Shown: positions 9,135 through 19,896 of the stretch, piece by piece
How the letters are laid out: every line of letters begins with the position of its first letter
Position numbering within the stretch: position 1 is the stretch's first letter
Assembly: GCA_023227965.1 (NCBI GenBank)
Contig: JALOCA010000001.1
Span: forward strand, 62,001 to 126,000
Direction: 5' to 3'
DNA: 64,000 nt
From: Lentimicrobiaceae bacterium
GTDB taxonomy: Bacteria > Bacteroidota > Bacteroidia > Bacteroidales > JALOCA01
Position numbers and translations under genes: made by a program
The notes under the pieces: generated by a model
Seen by the model: the letters and a program-made list of their open reading frames with translations, nothing else
What the model was told of the DNA's origin: nothing
The model's database searches: none

Positions 9135-11087
9135 TCATCGTAATAAGGTTACGCAGCCTCTTTTGGTAACTTTATTTACACCTTCTACGCTTCCGGCAAC
9201 GTTGAAGCTCATTGTCCATGTGTAAACACCTGCCGGACTGGGTTGATTTTTATAAGTTCCATCCCATCCCTTGCCCACATTGTTTGATTCAAAAACGAGA
9301 GTACCCAGTCTGTCATATACCGAAAGGTTAAAATTCCGGATTCCGTTATCGGGTCCAAGTGCTCTGAATTTATCGTTAAGTCCGTCGTTGTTAGGTGTGA
9401 AGGCGTTGGGTAGCTTGAAATCAAAAAGAATGACTTCCACGGTATCGTATTGCACGCAGCAATTGTAACTTTCTGTCATCACGCTGTAATAACCCAATGC
9501 GTTAACAGTAATCGTCTGCTGGTTTCCAATTACATTGTTAGTAGAATCGTACCATTGGTAAATTTTATTTCCGTAGCCGGCATCAAGATTCATGAATGAG
9601 CCTGGATACATGTAAATACTGTCGGGCAGGTTTATAACCGGTAACGGGTTAATTGTAATTTTACGTGTAAAAGAATACTGATTTCCTGAAGGGGCAGTTT
9701 CAGTAAGTGTAACATCATACTCACCTGGAGCGTTGTACACATGGTTGGGAAGCATGTCAGTTGAAGTACCTCCATCGCCGAAATTCCATAGAACGCTTTG
9801 TATATAGGAATTTTTGTTCGTAATTTCGAAGTAAGTGGTTTCTTTAAAGCATTTGGTATCGTATTTAAAGAAAGGAATGTCGAAAAAACTTTGTACAAAA
9901 TTAGGGAAGCCGTGTATATTCCTTTTGGTACTCATTACAATAGCTCTTTGATTGTAGCTACAATCCAATCCAGCCCAGTTAGGATTGTTTATTAATCCCA
10001 GAGTATCAGAATCATAACGTCCGACATAAATTTTTCCATCAGTTGCCAATTGCAGCGAAAGCACATCTTTATCTGAATTATTGGGCACGCCATCATTGAT
10101 CAATACCTTGGAATCCGGTATATTCGAACTTTGCAAATCAAATTGGTACAAGTAATTATTATCAGAAGCATTATTGTATTTAACAGTAGTAACATATAAG
10201 TATTTCCCGTTTGGAGAAAATTCCAAGCCATTAGCATAGGTATCGCTAAAGTTATTAAACTCGGTAGCAGGAATGGTAATAAGATTTTTCACTTCCCCTG
10301 TTTTATTGTCGAAATCATATACTTCTACGATATTTTGCCCCATGATGGAACAAGCAAGCTTTTTACCGTCGGGTGAAGCTTTTAAATACCCGATAGGATC
10401 TTTTGTCAATGCATTTCCGGTTTGCAGCCATCCTATATTGCTTCTAACAGGAGTTTTATGCAGAGCAGTATCAATAAGGAAAGCGTCCCATTCATTGCTG
10501 TCCCAGGGGTGTGCTATTACCCAATATCCTGTTGAATCATGATTTCTTACTGCTGTTATTTTTTCTGCAACATAGGGCAGGAGTTGTTCGTTTTGCGGCC
10601 ACCAAAGTCCACCTGTGCCTCCATTTAAAGTGTTATTAAAAACTGAGAAATTCAGTCCGTTTGTAATATATCCGCTTGGATATTTCGGAATCAATAGGTC
10701 AATGGTAAACAGGAAGCAAAGGTTGGGATTGTTTGGATGTGGTACAAGGAGAGAGGATTGGGTTGCACCAAGGTTACCTTTCATACTATTTGCAATCTGC
10801 TGGAAGTCCCTGTTCCAAACCTTCATCCCATCCGAAATGTAAAGCAGGTTACCGTCTTCATCAGATAAAGCCGTACATCCCTTACCGTTTCGAAGTACAT
10901 TTTGGCTTGTAATATCTTCAAAAGCAGCTCCGGGAGTACTAAATTTCAACCCTGAATTTTCAAAAAAATACCAGTTGTCGGCTCTTTTTTCATATTTTTC
11001 CGTACAATCATTGGGTGTTGGCAATTGCGCTATGGCTAAACTACTAAAAAATAATGCTATTGTAATAAAACATCCTAATTTTTTCAT
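9135..11087 (-). CDS. Secreted PKD-domain protein with type B T9SS sorting domain (CHU_C)
   Basis: A 650-residue exported protein. A Sec signal peptide (1-20, ending SLAIAQ) is followed by a beta-propeller-like region of about 380 residues with repeats such as SPDGKKLACSI and SPNGKYLYVTTV. Next is a PKD domain (NFGDGGTSTDMLPNHVY). The gliding-motility-associated C-terminal domain begins at LPNAFTPNNDGLNDKF and includes VYDRLGTLVFES and GWDGTYKNQPSPAGVYTW. That tail is known to direct T9SS export and surface attachment in Bacteroidota. Cargo function is not evident. It lies downstream of two other T9SS cargo genes in the same direction. Confidence 0.88.
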   Translation of the reverse strand: MKKLGCFITIALFFSSLAIAQLPTPNDCTEKYEKRADNWYFFENSGLKFSTPGAAFEDITSQNVLRNGKGCTALSDEDGNLLYISDGMKVWNRDFQQIANSMKGNLGATQSSLLVPHPNNPNLCFLFTIDLLIPKYPSGYITNGLNFSVFNNTLNGGTGGLWWPQNEQLLPYVAEKITAVRNHDSTGYWVIAHPWDSNEWDAFLIDTALHKTPVRSNIGWLQTGNALTKDPIGYLKASPDGKKLACSIMGQNIVEVYDFDNKTGEVKNLITIPATEFNNFSDTYANGLEFSPNGKYLYVTTVKYNNASDNNYLYQFDLQSSNIPDSKVLINDGVPNNSDKDVLSLQLATDGKIYVGRYDSDTLGLINNPNWAGLDCSYNQRAIVMSTKRNIHGFPNFVQSFFDIPFFKYDTKCFKETTYFEITNKNSYIQSVLWNFGDGGTSTDMLPNHVYNAPGEYDVTLTETAPSGNQYSFTRKITINPLPVINLPDSIYMYPGSFMNLDAGYGNKIYQWYDSTNNVIGNQQTITVNALGYYSVMTESYNCCVQYDTVEVILFDFKLPNAFTPNNDGLNDKFRALGPDNGIRNFNLSVYDRLGTLVFESNNVGKGWDGTYKNQPSPAGVYTWTMSFNVAGSVEGVNKVTKRGCVTLLR

Positions 11088-11190
11088 TCGATATTATTTG
11101 TTTACTCAATTTTAATTTACTGTGCCTTATCTGTACAAAGAGGTTTGCAAATAAAGGATTTTTTTTTATTAAAGTAAAACTGAAGTTAAA

Positions 11191-14100
11191 TTATTGTTTA
11201 ATAACTTTAACATTTTTCGCCCAACCATCCCCATTTACTGTAATAAAATACAAACCAGACGGACGGAAGCTCAAATCTATTTCTTTCATGCAACTGTTTC
11301 TGCCATTACATTTCAGTTTGCCTTTTATTGCTATTCTTCCATATGTATCAGAAACAATGTAATCTGCATCTTTAAGAGCCCCCGAATACAGCAAAATAAA
11401 TTTCCCGTTGGTGGGATTTGGGTAAATATATACGGCATTTAGTCCGCCATTTTCTCCAATACCATAGTCGCATTCAGAGAAGGCAAATAAAATAGTAATG
11501 GAATCGGAGTTGCTGCAACCGGTAGCAAAATCGTGTACTCTGACCCAATAGGTTTGCATATCGAATGCAATGCCGGTAGTTTTCACTTCAATAATTTTCT
11601 GGTCAGAACCGTTAGACCAAAGGTATTCGGCACCCGGGTTTCCGGCATTGAGGTAAATGGTGTCGTAAATACACGTGATGATAGAATTGGAATCCTGTCC
11701 ATAAATATGTGAACCGGTGGGTATCAATTCTATTTCGGGTAGTGATTTAACATAAACATCTACAGCACCTGGAACATAATTTATACCGTCATAAACCTCA
11801 ATAATATATTTTGTTGATATTTCCGGGTTAACTTCGGGGTTGGGAAGACTACTGGTAAAGCCTTCGGGGATAGATTGCCATGCATATTGATAATTTCCGG
11901 TTCCACCGCTAACGCCTGGGTTCAACGTAGTTGTTTCACCTTTACATATACTATCTGGACTGGCATAGGGAGCCACTGATACAGCCCCTCCGGGAACGCT
12001 TACATTCATAAAATCGCTGCTTGTACAACCCCATCGGTCAGTAATCGTAAGCCAGAACTGCTGGTTAGAAGTCATGGCTACTGTTGTCGGATTGGCAATA
12101 TAAGGATTATCAGAGATTAATGCTTCCGGTTCCCAATGAAATTGATAAGGGGGTGTACCGGATTGAGCCGATCCTTCAAGTATTGTGCTGGTTCCATAAT
12201 CAATAGTTTGGTCAATGCCAGCATCTGCAACCGGGATAGAGTGTACGTTCACCGTTATTAAATCATCCATTGTATTAAACCCATCGTTGATTAAACAGGT
12301 ATATTGAGTTGTTTCTCCGGGTGTTATAATAGGGTTTTGAATTGTGGAAGTAAAACCCTCGGGGACAGAAGACCATTCCCAGGTATAAGTTCCGGAACCT
12401 CCGCTGGGCAGTGCATTTAAACGTGTCGTATCACCTAAGCAAATATTTGTTCTGTTGGCAGTTACATTAACGGTCAATACACCCCCTGATACAGTTACCT
12501 GCATATTATCAGCAGAATAACAGCCATTGGCGTCGGTTGCTTTCAACTGGTATGATTGCGAAGCATACAAATTTACGGTAACCGGTTCCTGTACATCAGG
12601 GTCAACGAGCATGGCAGCAGGTTCCCAGTGATATGTGTAAGGGACCAAGCCCTGGCTTGCCGAACCATGCAATTGGGTATAAGTTCCCATGGGTATAGTC
12701 TGGTCATTGCCGGCATTCGAAATAGGGTTCTGGAAATAATTTATCGAAACAGTCCCGCTCATCATGGTGAAACATCCTTCATACGTACCTTTTACAGAGT
12801 ACTGACCAACGGAAGTCTGGATTCCGAAAGAGATAGCCGAGCCAGTTCCGTTGGCAATAGAGGGAGGAGTCGTAGGGTTGTCATTGAGCAATAGTTCATA
12901 GATGCCATTTTCCTGCGAACCGGATAAACCTATTGGCACACCGCCTGCATTGGCACAAACCTGTCCTCCGCCTGTTACGGTAAAAACCTCCGGCAGAGGT
13001 TTTGTACTTACGGAAACACTTCCGGTCATCATTATATAACATCCCGATTCAGATGCTTTTACTGTGTAATTTCCTACAAGAGTTTGCAAACCGAAACTGA
13101 TAGCGTTTCCATTACCATTACGGGTAAGTGGGGGTGTCAAAGAAGCATCGTTCAGCAGCAGTTCATAGGTTTTTCCGGATTCCGAATTGCTAAGACCCAC
13201 CTCAACACCATTAGCACCTTCGCAATACGAACCTCCGCCTGTAATATTGTACTGTGCCGGGGCAGGTCCAACGATTGTATTTATCGTTGTGTCTTTTGAG
13301 CATCCGGAAGGGGCTGTGTAAGAATACGTGATGGGAATGGGAGTACTAACGGGTGCAAGTGAAGGATCAAAAATGGCTTTGTCATTGCCGATATTTGTGA
13401 TGCCGGTTCCGGAAAAAGTTCCGTTTCCGGTAGCAGGGTTGTGAGTTCCAGTTATTGTATCTACCTGAGCAGTCTGGCAATACGAACTGCTAAGCCCGTT
13501 AATTTCTACAGTTGAGGGAGCTCCGTTGGTAACCTCAAATGGGAAGGAAAAGATAGAACCCGCGTTGTTTCCGCAAAGATCGGTTATCGTACTTACAATC
13601 TGCAGGGTGTAAGTGCCGGGATTAAAAATAGGAGGGTTGAAGGTAAGATTGAATTTTTTTTCCTGGTCGCCAAGAAGGCAGTTTAATCCGGAAGCCATTG
13701 TAACGTTATACACTTCATCATTGGGACCTTTTAAAAGAAAATCGGAACCTTGTACAGTTGTACACATCACATTTTCAGAAAACCACATGTAAATATGCGA
13801 TGAGGGCTGGCATCCCACGTAGCCAGCAACAGAATCAATAGCAGGAGGTACATCGTCATAGATGCTTGCAGTAGAAGAAGTGAAATCAAGGAAATACCCG
13901 CTTTGCGTCTGGCTCCAGTTGCTGACGCATAAAACGTAGATTTCTCCAGCATTTACCGGCAAATCGGCATTCCATTTATTGGTATTTCCTCCATTATTGC
14001 AATGATTTACCCCGCCACTTGCAGAGCTAATCCCTGTAATACCATGGTATCCTGGTCCTCCGGCAGCATTGCAACTCGATTGCATGGCAATTGCATTGTT

Positions 14101-14481
14101 ATATATTTCGCTGCACTCATGTTCGGTAAGGTTGAAAACTGCCCAGTCGTAATCGTCATTGTCATTGTAGGGATCAATGGAAAAACGCAGAAGACCACTC
14201 GTTTTTACGGTAATAATATACCAAACATCATTTTTTTCACCATCCATGCAACTGTTGGGGCAAACTTGTCCGCTGTGTATTTCATTAGGGAAATTACCTG
14301 TGCCAATAAAACTATTTGGCTGGTCGTAAGTACCCTGGCAAACTGGGATTGCACCAAGGCAATCCTGAACAGTAGGAATTTGTGCCGTTAAAGATTGGAG
14401 GATAAATGCAGTAAAAAATACAATTACAGAAAACCGTATAAACAATTTTCTTCTACGTAAAAAAAAATCCAATACATTCAT
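11191..14481 (-). CDS. Large secreted PKD/Ig-like repeat protein with type A T9SS sorting domain
   Basis: A 1096-residue surface or secreted protein. A hydrophobic signal lies at about 14-33. An N-terminal region resembles the GNFPNEIHSG...W-type cargo modules. Two copies of a ~78-residue repeat follow (each with YELLLND and AISFG.QT). PKD-like modules carry YHWEPAAML and FHWEPEALI. A C-terminal block has EYLWSNGSDQKIIEVKTTGI. The end is a type A sorting domain, VYIYPNPTNGKF...GLYFITV...KNVKVIKQ. The last ~150 residues closely parallel the next gene upstream, from which it is separated by only 26 bp, so the pair probably arose by duplication and is co-transcribed. Adhesin or matrix role is inferred. 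Confidence 0.88.
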   Translation of the reverse strand: MNVLDFFLRRRKLFIRFSVIVFFTAFILQSLTAQIPTVQDCLGAIPVCQGTYDQPNSFIGTGNFPNEIHSGQVCPNSCMDGEKNDVWYIITVKTSGLLRFSIDPYNDNDDYDWAVFNLTEHECSEIYNNAIAMQSSCNAAGGPGYHGITGISSASGGVNHCNNGGNTNKWNADLPVNAGEIYVLCVSNWSQTQSGYFLDFTSSTASIYDDVPPAIDSVAGYVGCQPSSHIYMWFSENVMCTTVQGSDFLLKGPNDEVYNVTMASGLNCLLGDQEKKFNLTFNPPIFNPGTYTLQIVSTITDLCGNNAGSIFSFPFEVTNGAPSTVEINGLSSSYCQTAQVDTITGTHNPATGNGTFSGTGITNIGNDKAIFDPSLAPVSTPIPITYSYTAPSGCSKDTTINTIVGPAPAQYNITGGGSYCEGANGVEVGLSNSESGKTYELLLNDASLTPPLTRNGNGNAISFGLQTLVGNYTVKASESGCYIMMTGSVSVSTKPLPEVFTVTGGGQVCANAGGVPIGLSGSQENGIYELLLNDNPTTPPSIANGTGSAISFGIQTSVGQYSVKGTYEGCFTMMSGTVSINYFQNPISNAGNDQTIPMGTYTQLHGSASQGLVPYTYHWEPAAMLVDPDVQEPVTVNLYASQSYQLKATDANGCYSADNMQVTVSGGVLTVNVTANRTNICLGDTTRLNALPSGGSGTYTWEWSSVPEGFTSTIQNPIITPGETTQYTCLINDGFNTMDDLITVNVHSIPVADAGIDQTIDYGTSTILEGSAQSGTPPYQFHWEPEALISDNPYIANPTTVAMTSNQQFWLTITDRWGCTSSDFMNVSVPGGAVSVAPYASPDSICKGETTTLNPGVSGGTGNYQYAWQSIPEGFTSSLPNPEVNPEISTKYIIEVYDGINYVPGAVDVYVKSLPEIELIPTGSHIYGQDSNSIITCIYDTIYLNAGNPGAEYLWSNGSDQKIIEVKTTGIAFDMQTYWVRVHDFATGCSNSDSITILFAFSECDYGIGENGGLNAVYIYPNPTNGKFILLYSGALKDADYIVSDTYGRIAIKGKLKCNGRNSCMKEIDLSFRPSGLYFITVNGDGWAKNVKVIKQ

Positions 14482-14507
14482 AACCTTAATTTAACGGCAC
14501 GATTTAT

Positions 14508-17500
14508 TTATTTTTTGATTAGTTTGATCAGTCGGTTAATGTCAGTATTGGTAAGTTTCAGAAAATACACTCCTAAAGGCAATGATCTGACATTTAATGG
14601 AGTAATAAATGTCCCTCCATTTAAGCCCGAAAACTGTTTGCTGTAAACAACCTGCCCGGATGAGTTAAGTAATTGTAAACTGATTTCTTTTTTCACGCCT
14701 TTCATCGTAAGGGTAGTTATATCTTCAGAAGGATTTGGGTATAAGTTTAGCGAAATGTTGTCATTTTCTCCAATCCCATAGCCGCATTCATTGAAAGCGA
14801 AGATAACTACTACTTTATCGGTATTTGTACAGTTTGTAGGTTGTGAAAAATCGGTAACTTCCACACTAAAGTCTTGATTATCGTATGCAATACCGGTAGT
14901 TTTTGTAGTAATAGTTTGCGTTGCGGCTCCATTCGACCAAAGATAACGTTTATTGCCACTTCCTGCATCAAGAGTAATTGTATCGTAAATACAGGTGAAA
15001 ATGGTATCTCCGTTATTACTTACATGGATGAATCCCTGTGTTAAGTTAATTTCCGGTAAAGGATTTACATCTACATTTACATTTCCTGTTTTGTTATTGA
15101 AGCCATCATTTACTGTAACAGTGTAAGTATATCTTGTATTACCTAAAGGGGGAGTAACAATTGGTTCAGCAATATTTAACTGGGATGCTAATGAAGGATC
15201 TGTTGGATTAGACTCCCATGTGTATGAATAGTTTATAGATCCAGCTCCTCCGGAAGGATTGGCATGTAATTGAGTACTTTCGCCTATGCAAATAGCAGGT
15301 GATTGAGCAAATGGAGCAATACTTAGTGGACCTCCTGTAACTTCTACGAGTACAGAATCCACATCACTGCATCCTTCATTGTCCCAAATTGTAAGTTGAA
15401 AATATGTAGAAACGGTAAGCTGCTTGGTGCGTGGATTTGCAATAGTTGGATCCGAAAGCGAATCGGCGGGCGACCAACTGTAGTTATAAGGCGTCGTTCC
15501 TGAGGTTGCACTTCCGTGAATAATGGTAAAAGTTCCGTTTGGTATGGAAACGTCATCACCTGCATCGGCAACAGGTAATGGGTTTACGGTAATGGTAATG
15601 TTAAAATCTTTAAAATTGCCAAAGTCATCAGTAACCCTGAGCTTGTAAGTGGTTGTAACTTCGGGCTGAACAGTAATGTCTTCAAGATTTGATGTAAATC
15701 CCGGTGGTGTTGATGTCCATGAAAAAGTGAGATTTCCTGCTCCACCCGAAATCATTGCATCAATATATTTTTGTTCTCCGTAGCAAATTTTTGGTGGATT
15801 AGCAAAAATGCTACCGTTAATCGGATAGCCTGTAATGTTAACTGCTGTTGCATCAGAATTTACGCATCCACCGTCCTGATCGGTAACTGTAAGAGTAAAA
15901 AAAGTAGTTCCCCTCAGGTTTTTAGTCTGTGGATTGGCTACTGTTGCATCGAGAAGTGAATCTGCCGGTTCCCATTGATACTGATAATCGCCCGAACCTC
16001 CAGTAACTGTTCCTGTTAATGTAGTACTTGCACCATAAGATATAGTTTGTTCTTCTCCGGCATCAACAATTGGGTATGGATTTACAATTACAGGTTTTGT
16101 AATTGAATGAGTGCAACCATTGTTTGTAGTTACAAGTAATGTAACATCGTAAGTACCAAAGTTAGTGTAAAGATGATCCGGATTTTGGGCGTTTGAGGTG
16201 TTTCCATCATCAAAGTCCCATTCCCAGGAGCTAACAATGCCCGAACTCACAGTTGAGGCATCCGTAAATTCTGTCTGAATGCCATTGCATTCGGTTGTTG
16301 CATTAAAGTATGCAACAGGTATTGGATTAACCGTTACAGTAGCATTTCCACTTACGGTTCCGATACAATTAGCATCCTGAACATGGGTAAGTGCGTAAGC
16401 CGAACTGATTGTAGGTGTTACGCTAAATGTGTAAGGAGATGAATTTATCACTAAGTTCTGAGGATTGCCTCCGTTGGTAGTGTAAGTTACATCCCAGGGT
16501 GATTCACCGGTAAGTGTAATTGTAATATCGGTGCTTTCGCCAAGACAAAGAGATGTTGTTCCGCTTACCTGAGCCTGAACAGGACAAATACACGATTGGC
16601 TTCCACTGATTACCTGTGGAGTACAATCTACTTCATCTGTTACTGTGAACGCATAAGGTGTACTTTCGGGAATCAGGTTGCTGGTAAAAATGTAGGGTGG
16701 TCCTGCAGAAATACTTCCGTTGTTAGGAGTTATGGTATAAGTAGAAGGCATCCCTCCTGCAATCTCGAAACTAACAATGTAGTGAAGGTTGTCGGGTTGG
16801 CAGTCAGCTACTACGTTGGAAACGGTCAAAGGCGGATCTATTGCTACATTTGCCGTACCGCCAAATTGTGTCGCAGTACAATGATTGTCTTCAACATAAG
16901 TTAGTGTGTAGGTAGTGTTAACTAATGGAGTTACGGGAACAATATAAGTGCTGGTACCTATTAATGAATAAGTCTGTACATTCAAACCGTTAGAAATTTT
17001 TATTGTCCATGGCGGGGAACCTGTAAGCACAACAGTAAGATTTGTAGAGTTGCCTTCACAAATAGTATCTCCTCCCATTAAACCGCCTGTGGGTCGGGGA
17101 TAAACAATAACATTCGTAGTGGTAGGCTGGCTGGTTTGTCCGTTCACCGTTATTGTTAGTGAATATACGCCTGCATTTGCCAGACTAACATTAAATAATA
17201 CCGGATTTTGCAGGTTTGATATAAATCCTGCCGGACCTGTCCAGTGATAAGTAGCTCCCACTACTGGGTTAGCATTAAGTATCAGGGTTTCTCCTACGCA
17301 AAGGGGGCCGTTATTACCTGCCGGAGGAGGAAGTATTGTACAGTCGGTAGAACCACTACCACTGGTTTGAGAAAAATTAATATTACAAGGCTGTTGGGAA
17401 TAATTTGTAATTAACAGGATATAATACTGCCCCGTAGAAGCGCTATAAATATCGCAGGTTTCTGTGGGATTAGGAGAGTAACTACAATCAATTACTTTGT

Positions 17501-18269
17501 TGCAGGTAAGTTGGGTACAGGATTGCTGATTTAAAAACGGACCCCAGCAACAAAAATCAATATCTTTAGATGGGGTGCTATACATGTAAATATGTAAATC
17601 ACCGGGATTTGCTATTTTCATGTAATACCATGCAGGATTTGGAGTTGTTGATAAGCAGTTATAGCAAGGACCCGATTGCGCGCTTCCGGCACCAACTCCT
17701 GCCGGAAACTGGTAATTGGTTCCTGTACAGAATGGAAGAGCCGAATCACATAAAAGGTTTTGTGTAACATTTTCAGGAAATAAAATCGCATTGGATAACT
17801 GAAACAGTTTTTCCGATTTTTTTACATAAGCGGTTTTTTCTTCCGTATTCATTTCATTTCCTGATTTTTGAGCTTTGTCTTTTAAACTTTGCAGTCGGCT
17901 TTTTAAAAAGCCTATGCTATACGATTTATTTGCCGAAAAGCCCAATATCGTACTGTTTAAATCTGATTGATTACAAATCAGTATGGGATCGCCATACACA
18001 GCATTGAGAAAATAAGATTTTTCAAACAAATTGGGAAATAGACTCATATTCACCATAAAATAATGGTTTACATTATCTGAGCCTACAAATACCGACATTT
18101 CATCGTTAAAATTCACCATCTTCTTATCAATGGTTGAAATAGGTGTCAGTGAAAAATCTCCCGCTCCGGTTTGTGTAAAACTCTGGAGAGAAAACGAAAG
18201 ACATAAAAATGTCAAAAGCAAAGGCAATAAATTTTTCCCCTTACCTAATTTGATGTAACTAAGCACCAT
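14508..18269 (-). CDS. Very large secreted PKD/Ig-like repeat protein with type A T9SS sorting domain
   Basis: A 1253-residue exported protein. It has a signal peptide in LLPLLLTFLCLSFSLQSF, then a unique N-terminal region (about 35-150). A cysteine-rich module around 165-310 contains PFCTGTNYQFPAGVGAG. Many Ig-like and PKD modules follow, including WEWDFDDGNTSNAQNPDHLY. It ends with RYLWSNGAATQTITTKTTGI, an ECGYGIGEND linker and the type A tail LNLYPNPSEDITTL...GVYFLKL...RLIKLIKK. Repeated VADAGDDVSIPNGTF-like blocks show internal duplication. It is the first of three collinear T9SS cargo genes. No catalytic domain is recognised; adhesion or extracellular matrix is likely. Confidence 0.88.
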   Translation of the reverse strand: MVLSYIKLGKGKNLLPLLLTFLCLSFSLQSFTQTGAGDFSLTPISTIDKKMVNFNDEMSVFVGSDNVNHYFMVNMSLFPNLFEKSYFLNAVYGDPILICNQSDLNSTILGFSANKSYSIGFLKSRLQSLKDKAQKSGNEMNTEEKTAYVKKSEKLFQLSNAILFPENVTQNLLCDSALPFCTGTNYQFPAGVGAGSAQSGPCYNCLSTTPNPAWYYMKIANPGDLHIYMYSTPSKDIDFCCWGPFLNQQSCTQLTCNKVIDCSYSPNPTETCDIYSASTGQYYILLITNYSQQPCNINFSQTSGSGSTDCTILPPPAGNNGPLCVGETLILNANPVVGATYHWTGPAGFISNLQNPVLFNVSLANAGVYSLTITVNGQTSQPTTTNVIVYPRPTGGLMGGDTICEGNSTNLTVVLTGSPPWTIKISNGLNVQTYSLIGTSTYIVPVTPLVNTTYTLTYVEDNHCTATQFGGTANVAIDPPLTVSNVVADCQPDNLHYIVSFEIAGGMPSTYTITPNNGSISAGPPYIFTSNLIPESTPYAFTVTDEVDCTPQVISGSQSCICPVQAQVSGTTSLCLGESTDITITLTGESPWDVTYTTNGGNPQNLVINSSPYTFSVTPTISSAYALTHVQDANCIGTVSGNATVTVNPIPVAYFNATTECNGIQTEFTDASTVSSGIVSSWEWDFDDGNTSNAQNPDHLYTNFGTYDVTLLVTTNNGCTHSITKPVIVNPYPIVDAGEEQTISYGASTTLTGTVTGGSGDYQYQWEPADSLLDATVANPQTKNLRGTTFFTLTVTDQDGGCVNSDATAVNITGYPINGSIFANPPKICYGEQKYIDAMISGGAGNLTFSWTSTPPGFTSNLEDITVQPEVTTTYKLRVTDDFGNFKDFNITITVNPLPVADAGDDVSIPNGTFTIIHGSATSGTTPYNYSWSPADSLSDPTIANPRTKQLTVSTYFQLTIWDNEGCSDVDSVLVEVTGGPLSIAPFAQSPAICIGESTQLHANPSGGAGSINYSYTWESNPTDPSLASQLNIAEPIVTPPLGNTRYTYTVTVNDGFNNKTGNVNVDVNPLPEINLTQGFIHVSNNGDTIFTCIYDTITLDAGSGNKRYLWSNGAATQTITTKTTGIAYDNQDFSVEVTDFSQPTNCTNTDKVVVIFAFNECGYGIGENDNISLNLYPNPSEDITTLTMKGVKKEISLQLLNSSGQVVYSKQFSGLNGGTFITPLNVRSLPLGVYFLKLTNTDINRLIKLIKK

Positions 18270-18522
18270 ATAATAAAAAATTAAATTTACGACTGCATTT
18301 TGTTAATAAAATGTTTGCAACAAACAGCCTGTTGAAAACCGACGCCAATATTAATAAAAAATAATATTGATTTACATACATACTATAAAATTTAAGATGT
18401 TTCCCCGCAGGTTTTTTCCGTAAAATCACCTGTTGCAATTCCGTATGTAAAAGTACATAAAAAAAACTATTTTCGCAAGACCGTTTACCATCATCTGTTC
18501 ATTAAGGAATATGTATTTAATC

Positions 18523-19896
18523 ATGAAAAATTTATTAATAGCATTTATTGTACTATTTCCCCCTGTTATAGCTGTAAGTCAAAATTATACAATAAATGGT
18601 ACCATTACCGGCGTTCAAAAGATACCTGTTTATCTTTATACATATTACGGTGAGAAAACCAACCTTCTTGATTCAACAGTTACCAGTAACTCCGGAAATT
18701 TTACATTTTTACTGAAAAATGCCACACTTCCCGGAATATTGAAAATAAACATAGGAAAAAAAACCGCATTGGATATTATCTTTAACTATGAAAATATCAG
18801 TTTTCAGACCAATCTATTGCAACCTTTGGAAAATACATGCTTTACTGCCTCGCATGAAAATATTGCGTACTATTTTTATCTGTCTGAAAAGAAAGCAACC
18901 ATGCAGGCACTCGAATTGTTGCATCCGCTGATAAATGAATATCCCCTAAAGGATGATTTTTTTACAGAAACAAAAAAAGAATTTATAAACCTACAAGCCG
19001 GATTCGGGGCAATATGCGACAGTATCATTGCCGCTAATCCTGGTTCCTTTGTAGCAAAGATCGTCAGGATGGAAAAATTTCCACCCATCAGCCCCGAGTT
19101 AACCGCCATAGAGCGTAACAATTTTATGCGGACGCATTTTTTCGACGGAGCCGACTTTTCCGATACCACCCTTATCAAAAGCAATATTATCAGTTCGCGT
19201 ATCATTACCTATCTGTCGTTTTACCGCAATCCGCAGTTAGATAAGGACGAACAGGAAGCCTTGTTTATTAAAGGTATTGACACCATTATGCAGAAAGTGG
19301 CAACAAACGAAACCGTGTATGCTTTTGTGCTCGAATACCTGATTAACGGGTTTCAGAAGTTTGGTTACGAAAAGGTGCTGAATTACCTTGCTACGCATAA
19401 CACTCTGGCGGAAAGTTGTATCAACAACGAACGGAAGCAGGAAATCCTGAAAAAAATAGGCAATCTGCAACGATTAGCTATCGGGAAAACGGCTTCGGAA
19501 ATTGCAGGGAAGGATTTGCAGGGAAAACCCTTCAGCATGGCGGAAACAAGTGCCTCTTTTACATTAATTGTTTTTTGGGCATCGTGGTGTCCGCATTGCA
19601 GCCAGATGCTTCCACGTCTGTGGCAACTTGCCGATACTATTCCCTCTGCAAAATTTCAGATAATTACCGTTTCTATTGATACTGATGAATCTGCTTACAA
19701 AAAAGCAATACAAAACTTTAAGGGAAAATGGATTCATCTTTTTGATGGCAAAGGATGGGACGGAAAAATAGTAAGCAATTACGACGTGTTTGCAACTCCC
19801 ACGATGTTCCTGCTCGACAACAATAAAACCATACTGGCAAAACCTATTACTTACGAAGAGCTTATCAAAGCATTGCGCGATTGTAAAGTGTTGTAG
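18523..19896 (+). CDS. Exported thioredoxin-fold (TlpA/ResA-like) protein
   Basis: A periplasmic thiol-disulfide protein of the Bacteroidota type: a signal peptide (MKNLLIAFIVLFPPVIAVSQ), an N-terminal DUF4369-like beta domain (YTINGTITGVQKIPVYLYTY), a helical middle region, and a C-terminal thioredoxin domain with active site WCPHC near residues 355-359 and a cis-proline in ATPTMFLLDNN. Such proteins reduce or rearrange disulfides outside the cytoplasm, for example in cytochrome c maturation or oxidative stress. The start is placed at 18523 because it gives a standard signal peptide; an in-frame ATG at 18511 would add MYLI. It is divergent from the T9SS cargo gene, with a 240-bp gap. Confidence 0.85.
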   Translation: MKNLLIAFIVLFPPVIAVSQNYTINGTITGVQKIPVYLYTYYGEKTNLLDSTVTSNSGNFTFLLKNATLPGILKINIGKKTALDIIFNYENISFQTNLLQPLENTCFTASHENIAYYFYLSEKKATMQALELLHPLINEYPLKDDFFTETKKEFINLQAGFGAICDSIIAANPGSFVAKIVRMEKFPPISPELTAIERNNFMRTHFFDGADFSDTTLIKSNIISSRIITYLSFYRNPQLDKDEQEALFIKGIDTIMQKVATNETVYAFVLEYLINGFQKFGYEKVLNYLATHNTLAESCINNERKQEILKKIGNLQRLAIGKTASEIAGKDLQGKPFSMAETSASFTLIVFWASWCPHCSQMLPRLWQLADTIPSAKFQIITVSIDTDESAYKKAIQNFKGKWIHLFDGKGWDGKIVSNYDVFATPTMFLLDNNKTILAKPITYEELIKALRDCKVL

